From: Cyclobacterium roseum
Lineage (GTDB): Bacteria; Bacteroidota; Bacteroidia; Cytophagales; Cyclobacteriaceae
DNA length: 64,000 nucleotides
Assembly (NCBI RefSeq): GCF_010119225.1
Contig: NZ_WNKF01000022.1
Span: 1 to 64,000 of the forward strand
Direction: 5' to 3'
Shown: in pieces, positions 7,236 to 14,837 of the stretch
Layout: each line of letters begins with the position of its first letter
Position numbering within the stretch: position 1 is the first letter of the stretch
Notes under the pieces: model-generated
Seen by the model: the letters and a program-made list of their open reading frames with translations, nothing else
The model's database searches: none
Told to the model about the DNA's origin: nothing
Translations under genes and position numbers: made by a program

Positions 7236-7820
7236 ATGGTCATTATTGAGGTCAACAACAAGCTATTCTTCCGGACTTTTAACGAAATCAAACGGGTCAT
7301 TAATGCGGCTAAATCGTGGAAAGTAACAACCCGCATTGAAATCACGGTGCTTGACGGCAGGATCCAGTTAATTGGTCGGGGATTCGTTAAGGACCTGGAA
7401 GCCCGGACCACAGGTTCTTGCAAATTGGTGGTTCCGGTAGTTCACTGGTATGAGATCATCAAAATGAGTAAAGAAAAAATCCTCAAAGTCGTCATCACGG
7501 AGGGAGAGGCCATGGTGGGAAGAGTTACGGTCAATGTTCCTACGACTTTTTTTGAGAATGATAAGATTCTGAGAAGCATCTCACTTGCCGCCAATCCCAA
7601 AGCTATCGATTATTGGAAACTGGAATACCAAGGCTATACCCCAGAAGAGCTAGAATTCCACCAAGTGAACTCCAAAATAGAATGGGCCAAAAGTGAATTT
7701 GACAAATGCATAGGTTCAGCTGCCTATACCCTGAGTCCATTCCGGATCACAAAAAAGGAATTGATGAAAATGGTTTTGCAGCGATTAAGAGAAAAGGAAA
7801 AAATTGATTTTGAGATTTAG
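7236..7820 (+). CDS. Small protein resembling one sliding-clamp domain
   Basis: The 194-residue protein has, in residues 1-100, the order of elements seen in one domain of DNA polymerase III beta: a helix (FRTFNEIKRVINAAKSW), a DGRIQLIGRG strand-turn-strand, a DLEARTTGSCKLVVP strand pair, a helix (VHWYEIIKMSK), and an EGEAMVGRVTV hairpin. In DnaN the same order reads helix, DG-L-L-A-TD, VPA-L-I and a final strand. The C-terminal 90 residues are helical and unrelated. This is pattern-based inference with low sequence identity. If true, it would be a single-domain clamp homologue that could bind or poison a host or phage replisome. Confidence 0.6.
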   Translation: MVIIEVNNKLFFRTFNEIKRVINAAKSWKVTTRIEITVLDGRIQLIGRGFVKDLEARTTGSCKLVVPVVHWYEIIKMSKEKILKVVITEGEAMVGRVTVNVPTTFFENDKILRSISLAANPKAIDYWKLEYQGYTPEELEFHQVNSKIEWAKSEFDKCIGSAAYTLSPFRITKKELMKMVLQRLREKEKIDFEI

Positions 7821-8089
7821 CAATCTGATAAAAAGTAGTTTGCAACCTGGAATAATTCAATTTAAAAGAGAAAAAATGTCTTAGTGGAAGTTCGATAATT
7901 CAGATTTATTGCGAATTAAATGGTAAAACCGACCAGGATACTAATCAGCAAGGAACCAAAGGTTTTTTTACTACTCTAAATAATTATTATTCAAAAAATT
8001 GATGCCGGTTGTAAAGAATTTTTTAAATTGGTGGTTCCGGTTTTTCCTTTTTTTCCCATGACTTCATACATTACGATATTACTCCATTA
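7821..8089. other. AT-rich gap
   Basis: I see no gene in these 269 bases. GGTGGTTCCGGT occurs at about 8030-8041 and also inside the preceding gene (about 7426-7437), a short repeat without clear meaning. Confidence 0.35.
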
Positions 8090-9313
8090 ATGAGAAATTC
8101 AAGTGTTATTCATTTAAGTAATACCTTTTCTATCAACAAAGAAGTTGAAAAAGAAAAAATCCTTTCTATTCAAAAAATATTTTTGACGAAGTATTATGAA
8201 CCTCTACTCAAAAACATAATTGTTATTGAAAAGAAACATAATTTTAAGGGTACAGAGTTGACATCCTATTTATATTACAAATTTTGTGTAGAATATTTTC
8301 AGGATTTCAAAAATAATGAGATACCAATTCCAGAGCAAATAGATTTCGAACACAATACAAAGGTTCAAGAAGTTATCTCCTTTATAAACAATAACGTTCC
8401 AGAATTACAGATACAAGAATTATGGTCAAATATTACCCAACTTACTAGTTATCTTAATTTTAATAGATTTGAATCAGGACTAATTGGCAAAGAAACTTTT
8501 GAACTACTTTCTCAAAAAAAATTCTACCTTCCAATTTTTGAAAATCACTTTCTAAACCCAGGAACTTTTTCAATTTACATTGATTTTCAGTATCCTAATC
8601 TAAATAAGCTCTTTGATTTAATGTTAAGCATAAAAACAACATGTTTACGAAGTTTAAGATGGGGTATTATTAATCAAAACAATCAATCCCTCCTAAATCA
8701 TGTAAAATGTAATCCTGACAGTAAAAAACATTTAATTAAGAACTGTTGGTATATTTCTAAAGGTTTGAAGGACAGTTTAGGGAATTATATTTTCGAAGAA
8801 ACAACACAAAGGCCCACAAAAGAAGCAATAAATTTGGGATTTGCAACAAAAAGCATGCCTAAAGAAAATAAACCTTCCATAATTGAAAATTCAGTAGCTA
8901 AAGACGAGGTTCCAATTTTTGTTAAAGGCAAAAAAGTGATAATTAAATTGATGGATGAAAATATTGCTTTAATGTTGAAGAATCAGACACAAAAAAAATC
9001 ATATTTTAATTTCAAACAACCAAGTATTCCTAAGATGTTAAAACCTGGGTTCTACAAATTCAAAAATATGGATGGGAAAAAAATAGATTCCGAGGGTGGT
9101 GATTTTTCAGCCCAATCATTAGAAATGAAGGAATGGAAAAAGCATTTAAAAAATCAGCGGAAAATTGCATTAGTTTTTTTAATCATTTTTTCAATTTTAT
9201 TTTTCTGGTATGGTGAAAATGGAAGGTACCAACCCGTATCCGGCGAAACCAATGTCGTTATTGACACAAAAACAGGGAAATTTTATTATGAAAGGATTAT
9301 TGAGGTTAAATAA
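8090..9313 (+). CDS. Low-GC membrane-anchored protein of unknown function
   Basis: The 407-residue product is the most AT-rich gene in the window, rich in Asn, Lys, Ile and Phe. Residues 1-350 look cytoplasmic and mixed helical, with no motif I recognise. One strong transmembrane helix lies at about 357-374 (IALVFLIIFSILFFWYG) after a basic stretch (KKHLKNQRK). The last 32 residues would then be periplasmic. A cytoplasmic sensor-sized domain with a C-terminal anchor, in a satellite's accessory slot, fits a defence or superinfection-exclusion gene, but no nuclease, ATPase or NAD-binding signature is seen. It is probably recently acquired. Confidence 0.7.
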   Translation: MRNSSVIHLSNTFSINKEVEKEKILSIQKIFLTKYYEPLLKNIIVIEKKHNFKGTELTSYLYYKFCVEYFQDFKNNEIPIPEQIDFEHNTKVQEVISFINNNVPELQIQELWSNITQLTSYLNFNRFESGLIGKETFELLSQKKFYLPIFENHFLNPGTFSIYIDFQYPNLNKLFDLMLSIKTTCLRSLRWGIINQNNQSLLNHVKCNPDSKKHLIKNCWYISKGLKDSLGNYIFEETTQRPTKEAINLGFATKSMPKENKPSIIENSVAKDEVPIFVKGKKVIIKLMDENIALMLKNQTQKKSYFNFKQPSIPKMLKPGFYKFKNMDGKKIDSEGGDFSAQSLEMKEWKKHLKNQRKIALVFLIIFSILFFWYGENGRYQPVSGETNVVIDTKTGKFYYERIIEVK

Positions 9314-9405
9314 GTAAGATCATTAAAAGATTGACACTCAACTTTAAATCCAACCCCTGATATCTATACTATTATTGTTAAAAGCTAAAAAGAAAAGTCA
9401 GGGTA

Positions 9406-9507
9406 ATGGTGGAAATAAAAATGCTCAATGAGGTTCTAGCTGCCAGGGCAAACAAGCCATATAAGAAGCCAGCCAAAAAAAGTAAAATCAGTTATTTGAG
9501 AAAATAG
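9406..9507 (+). CDS. Possible 33-residue basic peptide
   Basis: ATG at 9406 opens a 33-codon frame ending at TAG 9505-9507. The peptide (MVEIKMLNEVLAARANKP, then a lysine-rich tail) is strongly basic at its C-terminus, and no family is recognised. It may be a small nucleic-acid-binding protein or chance. Confidence 0.25.
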   Translation: MVEIKMLNEVLAARANKPYKKPAKKSKISYLRK

Positions 9508-9596
9508 GCATGGGTTTAAAGTTATAAAATAAAACAGAACTCGAAAAACTGAAAAGTCAAATGCAATACCCAAATCACATGAATTTATTTGGTCCA

Positions 9597-9629
9597 AATA
9601 GTGCCTTAAAGAAGGGCTAAGGCACTATT
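9597..9629. terminator. Twelve-bp perfect hairpin near the right end of the island
   Basis: AATAGTGCCTTA (9597-9608) and TAAGGCACTATT (9618-9629) pair perfectly around a nine-base loop. It follows the last island genes and probably stops plus-strand transcription before the attachment site. There is no long T-run. Confidence 0.55.
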
Positions 9630-9634
9630 ATTAT

Positions 9635-9652
9635 GCAAATGGTGTGCAAATG
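9635..9652. repeat. Right copy of 18-bp arm-type repeat
   Basis: It is identical to 191-208 and in the same orientation. It lies 43 bp inside the right core, whereas the left copy lies 123 bp inside the left core. In the excised circle the two copies would flank the joined attP site asymmetrically, as arm sites of tyrosine integrases do. Confidence 0.6.
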
Positions 9653-9656
9653 AAAA

Positions 9657-9687
9657 AGCCACTTACAATTTTTTATTGTAAGTGGCT
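9657..9687 (-). terminator. Island-borne terminator for the tRNA-Val transcript
   Basis: AGCCACTTACAAT (9657-9669) and its exact complement (9675-9687) form a 13-bp stem with a five-base loop. Read on the minus strand it is followed by TTTTTC. The hairpin begins 10 bp past the tRNA 3' end. It looks like a complete intrinsic terminator supplied by the island to replace the native one displaced to the left junction. Confidence 0.7.
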
Positions 9688-9695
9688 GATAATCA

Positions 9696-9740
9696 AGTGG
9701 GAGTTGAGGGATTCGAACCCCCGACCCTCTGCTTGTAAGG
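9696..9740 (-). other. attR core within tRNA-Val
   Basis: These 45 bases are identical to 23-67. The core runs from the anticodon stem-loop (anticodon complement at 9735-9737) to two bases past the tRNA 3' end. Recombination here leaves the tRNA gene intact. Confidence 0.88.
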
Positions 9741-9772
9741 CAGATGCTCTGAACCAACTGAGCTAAACTCCC
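9698..9772 (-). tRNA. tRNA-Val (anticodon UAC)
   Basis: The minus strand folds as a complete 75-nt tRNA. The acceptor GGGAGTT pairs with AACTCCC plus discriminator A, the D-arm has TAGCTCAGTTGG, the anticodon arm is TCTGC-CTTACAA-GCAGA with anticodon TAC, and the T-arm has GGGGG-TTCGAAT-CCCTC. CCA is not encoded. It is the island's integration target. Three tRNA-like copies lie upstream in the direction of its transcription. Confidence 0.93.
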
Positions 9773-9791
9773 AAAATATCAATAAGTCAAT

Positions 9792-9867
9792 TGGTTTTCC
9801 CGGGATTTGAACTCCCGACCCTTCCGATGGTAATCGGAATGCTCTGAACCAACTGAGCTAAACTCCC
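9792..9867 (-). pseudogene. tRNA-like copy 1 with mismatched acceptor
   Basis: The 5' acceptor strand and D-arm match tRNA-Val, but the 3' half differs. The anticodon stem is TTCCG/CGGAA around an eight-base loop ATTACCAT, and the 3' acceptor strand GGAAAAC cannot pair with GGGAGTT. It looks like a chimera of two tRNA genes. Function as a tRNA is unlikely. Confidence 0.6.
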
Positions 9868-9886
9868 AAAATATCAATAAGTCAAT

Positions 9887-9962
9887 TGGTTTTCCCGGGA
9901 TTTGAACTCCCGACCCTTCCGATGGTAATCGGAATGCTCTGAACCAACTGAGCTAAACTCCC
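9887..9962 (-). pseudogene. tRNA-like copy 2, identical 95-bp repeat unit
   Basis: This repeats copy 1 at a period of 95 bp, including the spacer ATATCAATAAGTCAATTGG that also follows the real tRNA-Val. The identity between copies suggests recent tandem duplication. Confidence 0.6.
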
Positions 9963-9981
9963 AAAATATCAATAAGTCAAT

Positions 9982-10057
9982 TGGTTTTCCCGGGATTTGA
10001 ACTCCCGACCCTTCCGATGGTAATCGGAATGCTCTGAACCAACTGAGCTAAAATTTC
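9982..10057 (-). pseudogene. tRNA-like copy 3 with divergent 5' acceptor strand
   Basis: This is the third unit of the 95-bp repeat. The 5' acceptor strand reads GAAATTT instead of GGGAGTT and still does not pair with GGAAAAC. It would be the first unit transcribed if the array is one transcript ending in tRNA-Val. Confidence 0.55.
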
Positions 10058-10091
10058 TGTATATCAACTGCAAAACTGATTTGAAAGTTAT

Positions 10092-10116
10092 CATCTGGTT
10101 TCGTCTAAACCAGATG
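10092..10116. repeat. Ten-bp perfect inverted repeat
   Basis: CATCTGGTTT (10092-10101) and AAACCAGATG (10107-10116) form a hairpin with a five-base loop. It lies after the stop of the minus-strand TonB receptor gene and before the tRNA array. It could be a terminator without a T-run. Confidence 0.45.
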
Positions 10117-10180
10117 GGAATGCAAATGTAGGTTTAAATTTTTCTGATGCAAAACTTTGATGCATTTTTTTCACGTCTTT

Positions 10181-12013
10181 TTATTTTTTACTCAGATTAA
10201 CGGAAAGGCCTCCTCTGGCCCATCTGCCGGGCATTTGAACCGTACCTGCTTCTATATAGTCGGTATTACTTAAATTGGATATTTCCGCGAAGAAGCCCAC
10301 GTTTTTCAGGCGATTGTAATCAACCCTCAGGTCTAAAAGAAAATAGGGAGCTAGTTTCATTCGCTCTATGTACCGGCTTTTTACTGTTAACTCCAGGCTT
10401 TCTCTAAAGGATGCTTGAAGACTGCCTATTAGCTGATGTTTTAGTGCATTTAAAGAGTACTGCGTTTCCTGACCCTCACGTTCTACCAGGTTGGCATCTA
10501 TGTAGTTGTAACTGATTGAAATTTCATCCAATTTAATCGCCCTGTCCTGAGTACCAAAAGAATAGTGGAGGCCCGCTTCCACTCCTTGAAAGACGACTTC
10601 ATTGAAATTTTGGGGTTGCCAGGCTGTGTCAGCGTCCGGTCTTGCCCATTCGATAAGGTTGTTGGTGTGCCGATTAAAATAAACTAGTTCCGCCCGGAGC
10701 CCCTTTCTTAATAGTTTAAATCCCCCTTCGTAATTCAGAGCTTTTTCAGGTTCCAGCTTATCATTACCGATATTGGTAGGGCCCTGGTAATATAGATCGG
10801 TGTAAGTAGGTATCCGGAAGCTGCTACCGAAATTGGCATAAGCCCGTACCCAGGGATGTAGCTGGTACCCTACCTCTGCACCAGGAAAATGTTTCCAGCC
10901 GTACTCAGAATAATAGTTGGAATAGATTCCGGCTCGTATGTCTCCCTTTTGAGCAAATTCAAGACGATGTTCAAGAAATGCCCCCAACAGTGTTCGGTCC
11001 CTTTTGCCTAAATTATTACTATCAATACGTTCTTCCCGGATTTCCGCTCCCAGGCCCAGCGTGCCTGTTCCAATTTCTCTGCGGGCATTGACTTCAAGGG
11101 CGACCACATCTGTATCGTGTTGGTTTTGAAAAAAATCAGGTTCGTACCTGCGCAATCTAAACTCATCCTGGTTTTTTCGCCAATAGGCACGTGTTTGAAG
11201 GTAGGTTTTGTCTTTTTCCAGGGTATGGCTTATCGAAGCCAGGGTGGTTTGAATACTTTCCCATTGGTCTGGGAAGGAACTGGAATAAAAACCATTCGCT
11301 CCAAAATTCCTGGTGGCATAAGCGATCATGGTTTTTAATTCCTGATGGGGAGTAATTGAAAATCCTCCTTCGTAAAAAAGGTTGGTGATCCGGTAATCGG
11401 AATTGTACCAATGCCCCTCACTTCCATCATGAGAAATAGCCAGGCTTTGTTTGTATTTCCCCAGTGGTATACCCAGTTGGACCGTTCCTCCGCGCATTCC
11501 GAAATCTCCCCCATAAATATTGGCATGTAGCTGTAAGGTCTCAGGCAGCTCGGTGATAATATTGATAGCTCCTGAATAGGCATTTTGTCCATAAATTCGG
11601 GAGGCGGGTCCTTTGAGGACATCCACACGCTGAATCCCCGCCAGGGGAACCGGAATATTGACCATGTGGTGGCCAGTTTGAGGGTCGGAAAGTTTGATTC
11701 CATTGACCATCATTAGGGTTTGTTCAAAAGAACCTCCGCGAATTCCGATGTCTGCCTGTACGCCACTGACCCCTCGTTGTCGGACATCTACTCCCGGTGT
11801 GAAAGATAGGATTTCCTGAAGGCTCCTTGCAGGCGTGGTTTCAATCGCTTTTCTGTGAATTATATGAATGTTTCGTGAGCTTTTGGAAAAAGGGATTTCC
11901 ATTCGGTTCTCTTTTATAATAACTTCATCCAGTGTATGGGTGACACTGTCTTCTTGCCCCAGTAAAGGCATGGAAACTCCAGCGAAGAAGAGCATTAATA
12001 GAAAATATTTCAT
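10181..12013 (-). CDS. TonB-dependent outer membrane receptor
   Basis: The start at 12013 gives a signal peptide (MKYFLLMLFFAGVSMPLLGQ); a longer frame adds 56 unlikely residues. The product of about 610 residues has the plug domain near residues 25-145 (TLDEVIIKENRMEIPFSKS, LQEILSFTPGVDVRQRG, IRGGSFEQTLMMVNG, RVDVLKGPASRIYGQNAYSG) and then a 22-strand-type barrel ending in WARGGLSVNLSKK. The size and plug resemble BtuB-type cobalamin or small siderophore receptors. No cobalamin riboswitch is recognisable upstream, so the substrate stays open. It is divergent from the M1 peptidase gene. Confidence 0.88.
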   Translation of the reverse strand: MKYFLLMLFFAGVSMPLLGQEDSVTHTLDEVIIKENRMEIPFSKSSRNIHIIHRKAIETTPARSLQEILSFTPGVDVRQRGVSGVQADIGIRGGSFEQTLMMVNGIKLSDPQTGHHMVNIPVPLAGIQRVDVLKGPASRIYGQNAYSGAINIITELPETLQLHANIYGGDFGMRGGTVQLGIPLGKYKQSLAISHDGSEGHWYNSDYRITNLFYEGGFSITPHQELKTMIAYATRNFGANGFYSSSFPDQWESIQTTLASISHTLEKDKTYLQTRAYWRKNQDEFRLRRYEPDFFQNQHDTDVVALEVNARREIGTGTLGLGAEIREERIDSNNLGKRDRTLLGAFLEHRLEFAQKGDIRAGIYSNYYSEYGWKHFPGAEVGYQLHPWVRAYANFGSSFRIPTYTDLYYQGPTNIGNDKLEPEKALNYEGGFKLLRKGLRAELVYFNRHTNNLIEWARPDADTAWQPQNFNEVVFQGVEAGLHYSFGTQDRAIKLDEISISYNYIDANLVEREGQETQYSLNALKHQLIGSLQASFRESLELTVKSRYIERMKLAPYFLLDLRVDYNRLKNVGFFAEISNLSNTDYIEAGTVQMPGRWARGGLSVNLSKK

Positions 12014-12259
12014 CGATAACGTATGGTTAGGTGGGTCAAAGTACCTTCCTAAAAGGCAAAAATACAAATCAGAAAACGAGGAAGTTCTAATCCGGGTAAA
12101 ATATCCAGTTAGGATACAGGAAATAAATAGAATAATGGATCGAATATAGTGCTTTAGGTAAGTAAATTGATGGGAAACCACTTTAATTCGGATGGTTATT
12201 TCTTGCGTCTGATATTTCTCTTTTTTTACATAAATCTATTAAATTGGCAAAAAGAAAAA

Positions 12260-14215
12260 ATGATGAGGCATACGCAATTTGGTAAATGGATGGTTGTAAT
12301 GCTCCTGTTTTCCGCCCATTTTTTGGCGGCTCAGGAGACCGAAAATAACCAGGAAGATTTCAATGACTTTATGTATAAACGAGGTTCTGCCTACCGCTCG
12401 GCATCAGGTGTGCCGGGACCTGAGTATTGGCAAAACGGAGCGGATTACTTACTTGAAGTTACCCTGGATGAAACGGAACACGTTCTGGCAGGGAGAGTAG
12501 TCATTTCCTATACCAATAATAGCCCGCATTCGTTGCCGTTCATCTGGTTGCATTTGGAGCAGAATCGCTTTAAAGCAGATTCCAGAGGTTCGCTTACCAC
12601 ACCCATTCAAGGAAATCGCTATTCAGGGGATATGGATGGGGGATATGCTATCAGTAATGTATCTGCTCAATTGGACAAAAGGGGAAGTAATGCCTCCTCA
12701 CGATACCTGATTTCAGATACGCGCATGCAGGTCTTTTTTGATGAACCTATTGCAGCAAACGGCGGGAAAGCCAGCGTTTCGATGAACTTCGAGTTTAAAA
12801 TACCCGAAAAGGGGATGGACCGGATGGGTCGACTGGCAGTGGAAGACGGCACCATTTATGCCCTGGCACAGTGGTACCCGCGAGTGGCTGTGTTTGACGA
12901 TGTGGTAGGATGGAATATTGAACCGTACCTGGGTGCAGGAGAGTTTTACCTTGGATACGGGGACTTTGAATACAAAGTGACGGTCCCCTACGATCACATA
13001 GTGGTAGGTTCCGGAGCACTGCAAAATCCAAAAGAGGTGCTTAGCAACGAATTGCAGGAGCGAATGGAAGCAGCAGGTAATAGCGATACCACGGTTTATT
13101 TGGTTCGGCCCGAGGAGGTAACCCAACCGGAAATTACCCGCCCCAAGCAAGAGGGAACGAGTACCTGGCACTTCAAGATTGAGAATGCCAGGGATGTGGC
13201 TTTTGCATCCTCCAAAGCCTTTATATGGGACGCATCCATGATTCGCTTGCCCAGTGGTAAAAAAGCCATGGCACAAAGTGCTTATCCTAAAGAAAGTGAT
13301 GGACAGGAGGCCTGGGGAAGGTCCACCGAATATAGCAAAGCTTCCATTGAGTATTATTCTCAGAAATGGTACGAATATCCCTACCCGGTAGCCGTAAATG
13401 TGGCTGCCGATATCAATGGGATGGAGTATCCGGGCTTGAACTTTTGCAGTTATAAAAGTACCGAGAGGTCTCTTTGGGGAGTTACGGATCATGAGTTTGG
13501 GCACAACTGGTTCCCTATGATAGTGGGGACGAACGAAAGGAGATATGCCTGGATGGATGAAGGGTTCAATACCTTTATCAATCATTACAGTTCAGAAGCT
13601 TTTAATGATGGGGAATATGGATCCGATTTGGAACAGACCCGCCGGTATGTCAATTGGCTCACCAATCCCGATAGAGAAGGCATAGACACCTATCCCGATG
13701 TGGCCAATACTTCTAATTTGGGTATGATTGCCTATATGAAGCCAGCCATGGGATTGCTCATGCTTCGGGAGTATGTGCTAGGAGAGGAACGCTTTGATAA
13801 TGCATTTAAGGCATATATTGAAGCCTGGGCTTATAAACACCCACAACCCAGTGATTTCTTCAACATTATGGAAAACGTGGCAGGTGAAAATTTATCCTGG
13901 TTTTGGAAATCCTGGTTTTATGGTACCGGTAATATTGATTTGGCCATCGAAAACGTGGTCTCTTACGGAAACGATCAAGTGATTATCCTTTCAAACAAAG
14001 GAGAAGTGCCCATGCCTGTAAAACTAGGCTTAACGTATGAGGATGGGTCCAAAGAGACGGTCATGCTTCCTGTCGAAATTTGGCAGCGGGGAGATCGATG
14101 GAATTACCAGCACCGATCGGATAAAAAGCTAACGAAAGTAGAGATTGATCCGGACAAATTACTTCCTGACGTGAACATTGCCAACGATTCCTGGCCAGCG
14201 GCTATTTACGAATAG
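12260..14215 (+). CDS. M1 family zinc metallopeptidase, secreted
   Basis: I chose the start at 12260 (MMRHTQFGKW), which gives a signal peptide ending near FLAAQ; earlier in-frame ATGs add 31 residues. The mature enzyme has the M1 N-terminal beta domain and a gluzincin site: HEFGH at 411-415 with the third zinc ligand E434 in WMDEGFNTF, exactly 18 residues after the motif. The GxMEN exopeptidase motif is replaced by NGMEYPGLNF, as in many Bacteroidota M1 homologues. It probably cleaves peptides in the periplasm or at the surface. An intrinsic terminator follows. Confidence 0.9.
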   Translation: MMRHTQFGKWMVVMLLFSAHFLAAQETENNQEDFNDFMYKRGSAYRSASGVPGPEYWQNGADYLLEVTLDETEHVLAGRVVISYTNNSPHSLPFIWLHLEQNRFKADSRGSLTTPIQGNRYSGDMDGGYAISNVSAQLDKRGSNASSRYLISDTRMQVFFDEPIAANGGKASVSMNFEFKIPEKGMDRMGRLAVEDGTIYALAQWYPRVAVFDDVVGWNIEPYLGAGEFYLGYGDFEYKVTVPYDHIVVGSGALQNPKEVLSNELQERMEAAGNSDTTVYLVRPEEVTQPEITRPKQEGTSTWHFKIENARDVAFASSKAFIWDASMIRLPSGKKAMAQSAYPKESDGQEAWGRSTEYSKASIEYYSQKWYEYPYPVAVNVAADINGMEYPGLNFCSYKSTERSLWGVTDHEFGHNWFPMIVGTNERRYAWMDEGFNTFINHYSSEAFNDGEYGSDLEQTRRYVNWLTNPDREGIDTYPDVANTSNLGMIAYMKPAMGLLMLREYVLGEERFDNAFKAYIEAWAYKHPQPSDFFNIMENVAGENLSWFWKSWFYGTGNIDLAIENVVSYGNDQVIILSNKGEVPMPVKLGLTYEDGSKETVMLPVEIWQRGDRWNYQHRSDKKLTKVEIDPDKLLPDVNIANDSWPAAIYE

Positions 14216-14238
14216 CTGTTCTCAACCGCTAACAAAAA

Positions 14239-14275
14239 AGGCTGAACCAAAATCGATGGTTCAGCCTTTTTTTTT
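14239..14275 (+). terminator. Intrinsic terminator after the M1 peptidase gene
   Basis: AGGCTGAACCA and TGGTTCAGCCT pair around a short loop and are followed by a run of nine T. The A-run on the other side suggests it also serves the convergent VOC gene. Confidence 0.85.
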
Positions 14276-14284
14276 GAAATGGAA

Positions 14285-14737
14285 TTAGTATTCGTCGTTG
14301 ATTTCAATCCAATAGCCGTTCGGGTCCTGGATGTAAATTTGACGGACCCCATCCGGGCGGATATTAATCTTACCCTTGTTGTCCACCGCGTCTTCAAAGG
14401 GAATGTTGTGCCGCCCCAATTTTTCGATAAAACTATCCAGGTCTTGCACACTAAAGCAAAGGTGGTTTGTTTTGTCTATTACAGGCTCTTTCCAGGGCTT
14501 TTCCCGTTCAATAAGGTGCATGGAGAGCCCAAATCCTATGTCATACCAGGCATGAAGCCCGTCTTTAAAAGGTTCTTCAATTGTTGTCAAACCTACAACC
14601 TCTTCATAAAATTTGCTGCTTTCTTGGAGATCTTTGGCATATACGGCAAAATGATTGATTTTGGTTTGGCTGTACGCATTCATAGAAATGAAAATTAATA
14701 AAATGATTACTGAAGGAATTATGCTTTTCTGATTCAT
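14285..14737 (-). CDS. VOC (glyoxalase/dioxygenase) superfamily protein, exported
   Basis: A signal peptide (MNQKSIIPSVIILLIFISMNAYSQ) precedes a single vicinal-oxygen-chelate domain of about 125 residues. Candidate metal ligands are the His in KINHFAVYAKDL, the His/Glu in LSMHLIERE, the His in NHLCFSV and the Glu in GYWIEIND, which is the normal spacing for the fold. Export is unusual for glyoxalase I, so an extracytoplasmic lyase or binding role is possible. The substrate cannot be told. It lies convergent to the M1 gene. Confidence 0.82.
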   Translation of the reverse strand: MNQKSIIPSVIILLIFISMNAYSQTKINHFAVYAKDLQESSKFYEEVVGLTTIEEPFKDGLHAWYDIGFGLSMHLIEREKPWKEPVIDKTNHLCFSVQDLDSFIEKLGRHNIPFEDAVDNKGKINIRPDGVRQIYIQDPNGYWIEINDEY

Positions 14738-14789
14738 AGCTTTTGGGTATTGTCTGAAATGATGAGAGATACCAAATCTAAGAAATAAA

Positions 14790-14822
14790 AAAAAGCCAGA
14801 ATGTTAAATTCTGGCTTTTTTT
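14790..14822. terminator. Bidirectional intrinsic terminator
   Basis: AAGCCAGAAT and ATTCTGGCTT pair around GTTAA, flanked by A- and T-runs. It lies just past the stop of the S41 protease gene, which is read on the minus strand. Confidence 0.8.
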
Positions 14823-14837
14823 GAATGTTATACTGAG

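Larger units (their letters stand above)
23..9740. mobile_element. tRNA-Val-integrated island, phage-satellite (PICI)-like
   Basis: The left end repeats 45 bases of the tRNA-Val gene at the right end exactly (23-67 equals 9696-9740), which is the footprint of integration into a tRNA 3' half. Next to the left end is a tyrosine integrase reading inward. The cargo includes a small terminase subunit but no large terminase, portal, capsid or tail gene, plus a Xis-like HTH gene and several unknown proteins. The gene content is visibly richer in A and T than the chromosome to the right. An int-xis-terS island of roughly 10 kb without virion genes is the layout of phage-inducible chromosomal islands. 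A decayed prophage is the alternative. Confidence 0.8.

Noticed and set aside
23-9740. Conjugative element or transposon
   Set aside because: No relaxase, Tra proteins or transposase were found; terS and int with a tRNA att site point to a phage-related island.
9792-10057. Three further functional tRNA genes
   Set aside because: The acceptor strands do not pair and the anticodon loop has eight bases, so I list them as tRNA-like pseudogenes.
10181-12181. Cobalamin riboswitch before the TonB receptor
   Set aside because: The 150-bp leader lacks the conserved B12-box sequence, so the receptor's substrate cannot be set this way.
12713-13585. A long open frame on the minus strand (290 codons)
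   Set aside because: It lies fully inside the M1 peptidase gene, which has a zinc site and a signal peptide; the antisense product has low-complexity, non-family sequence.
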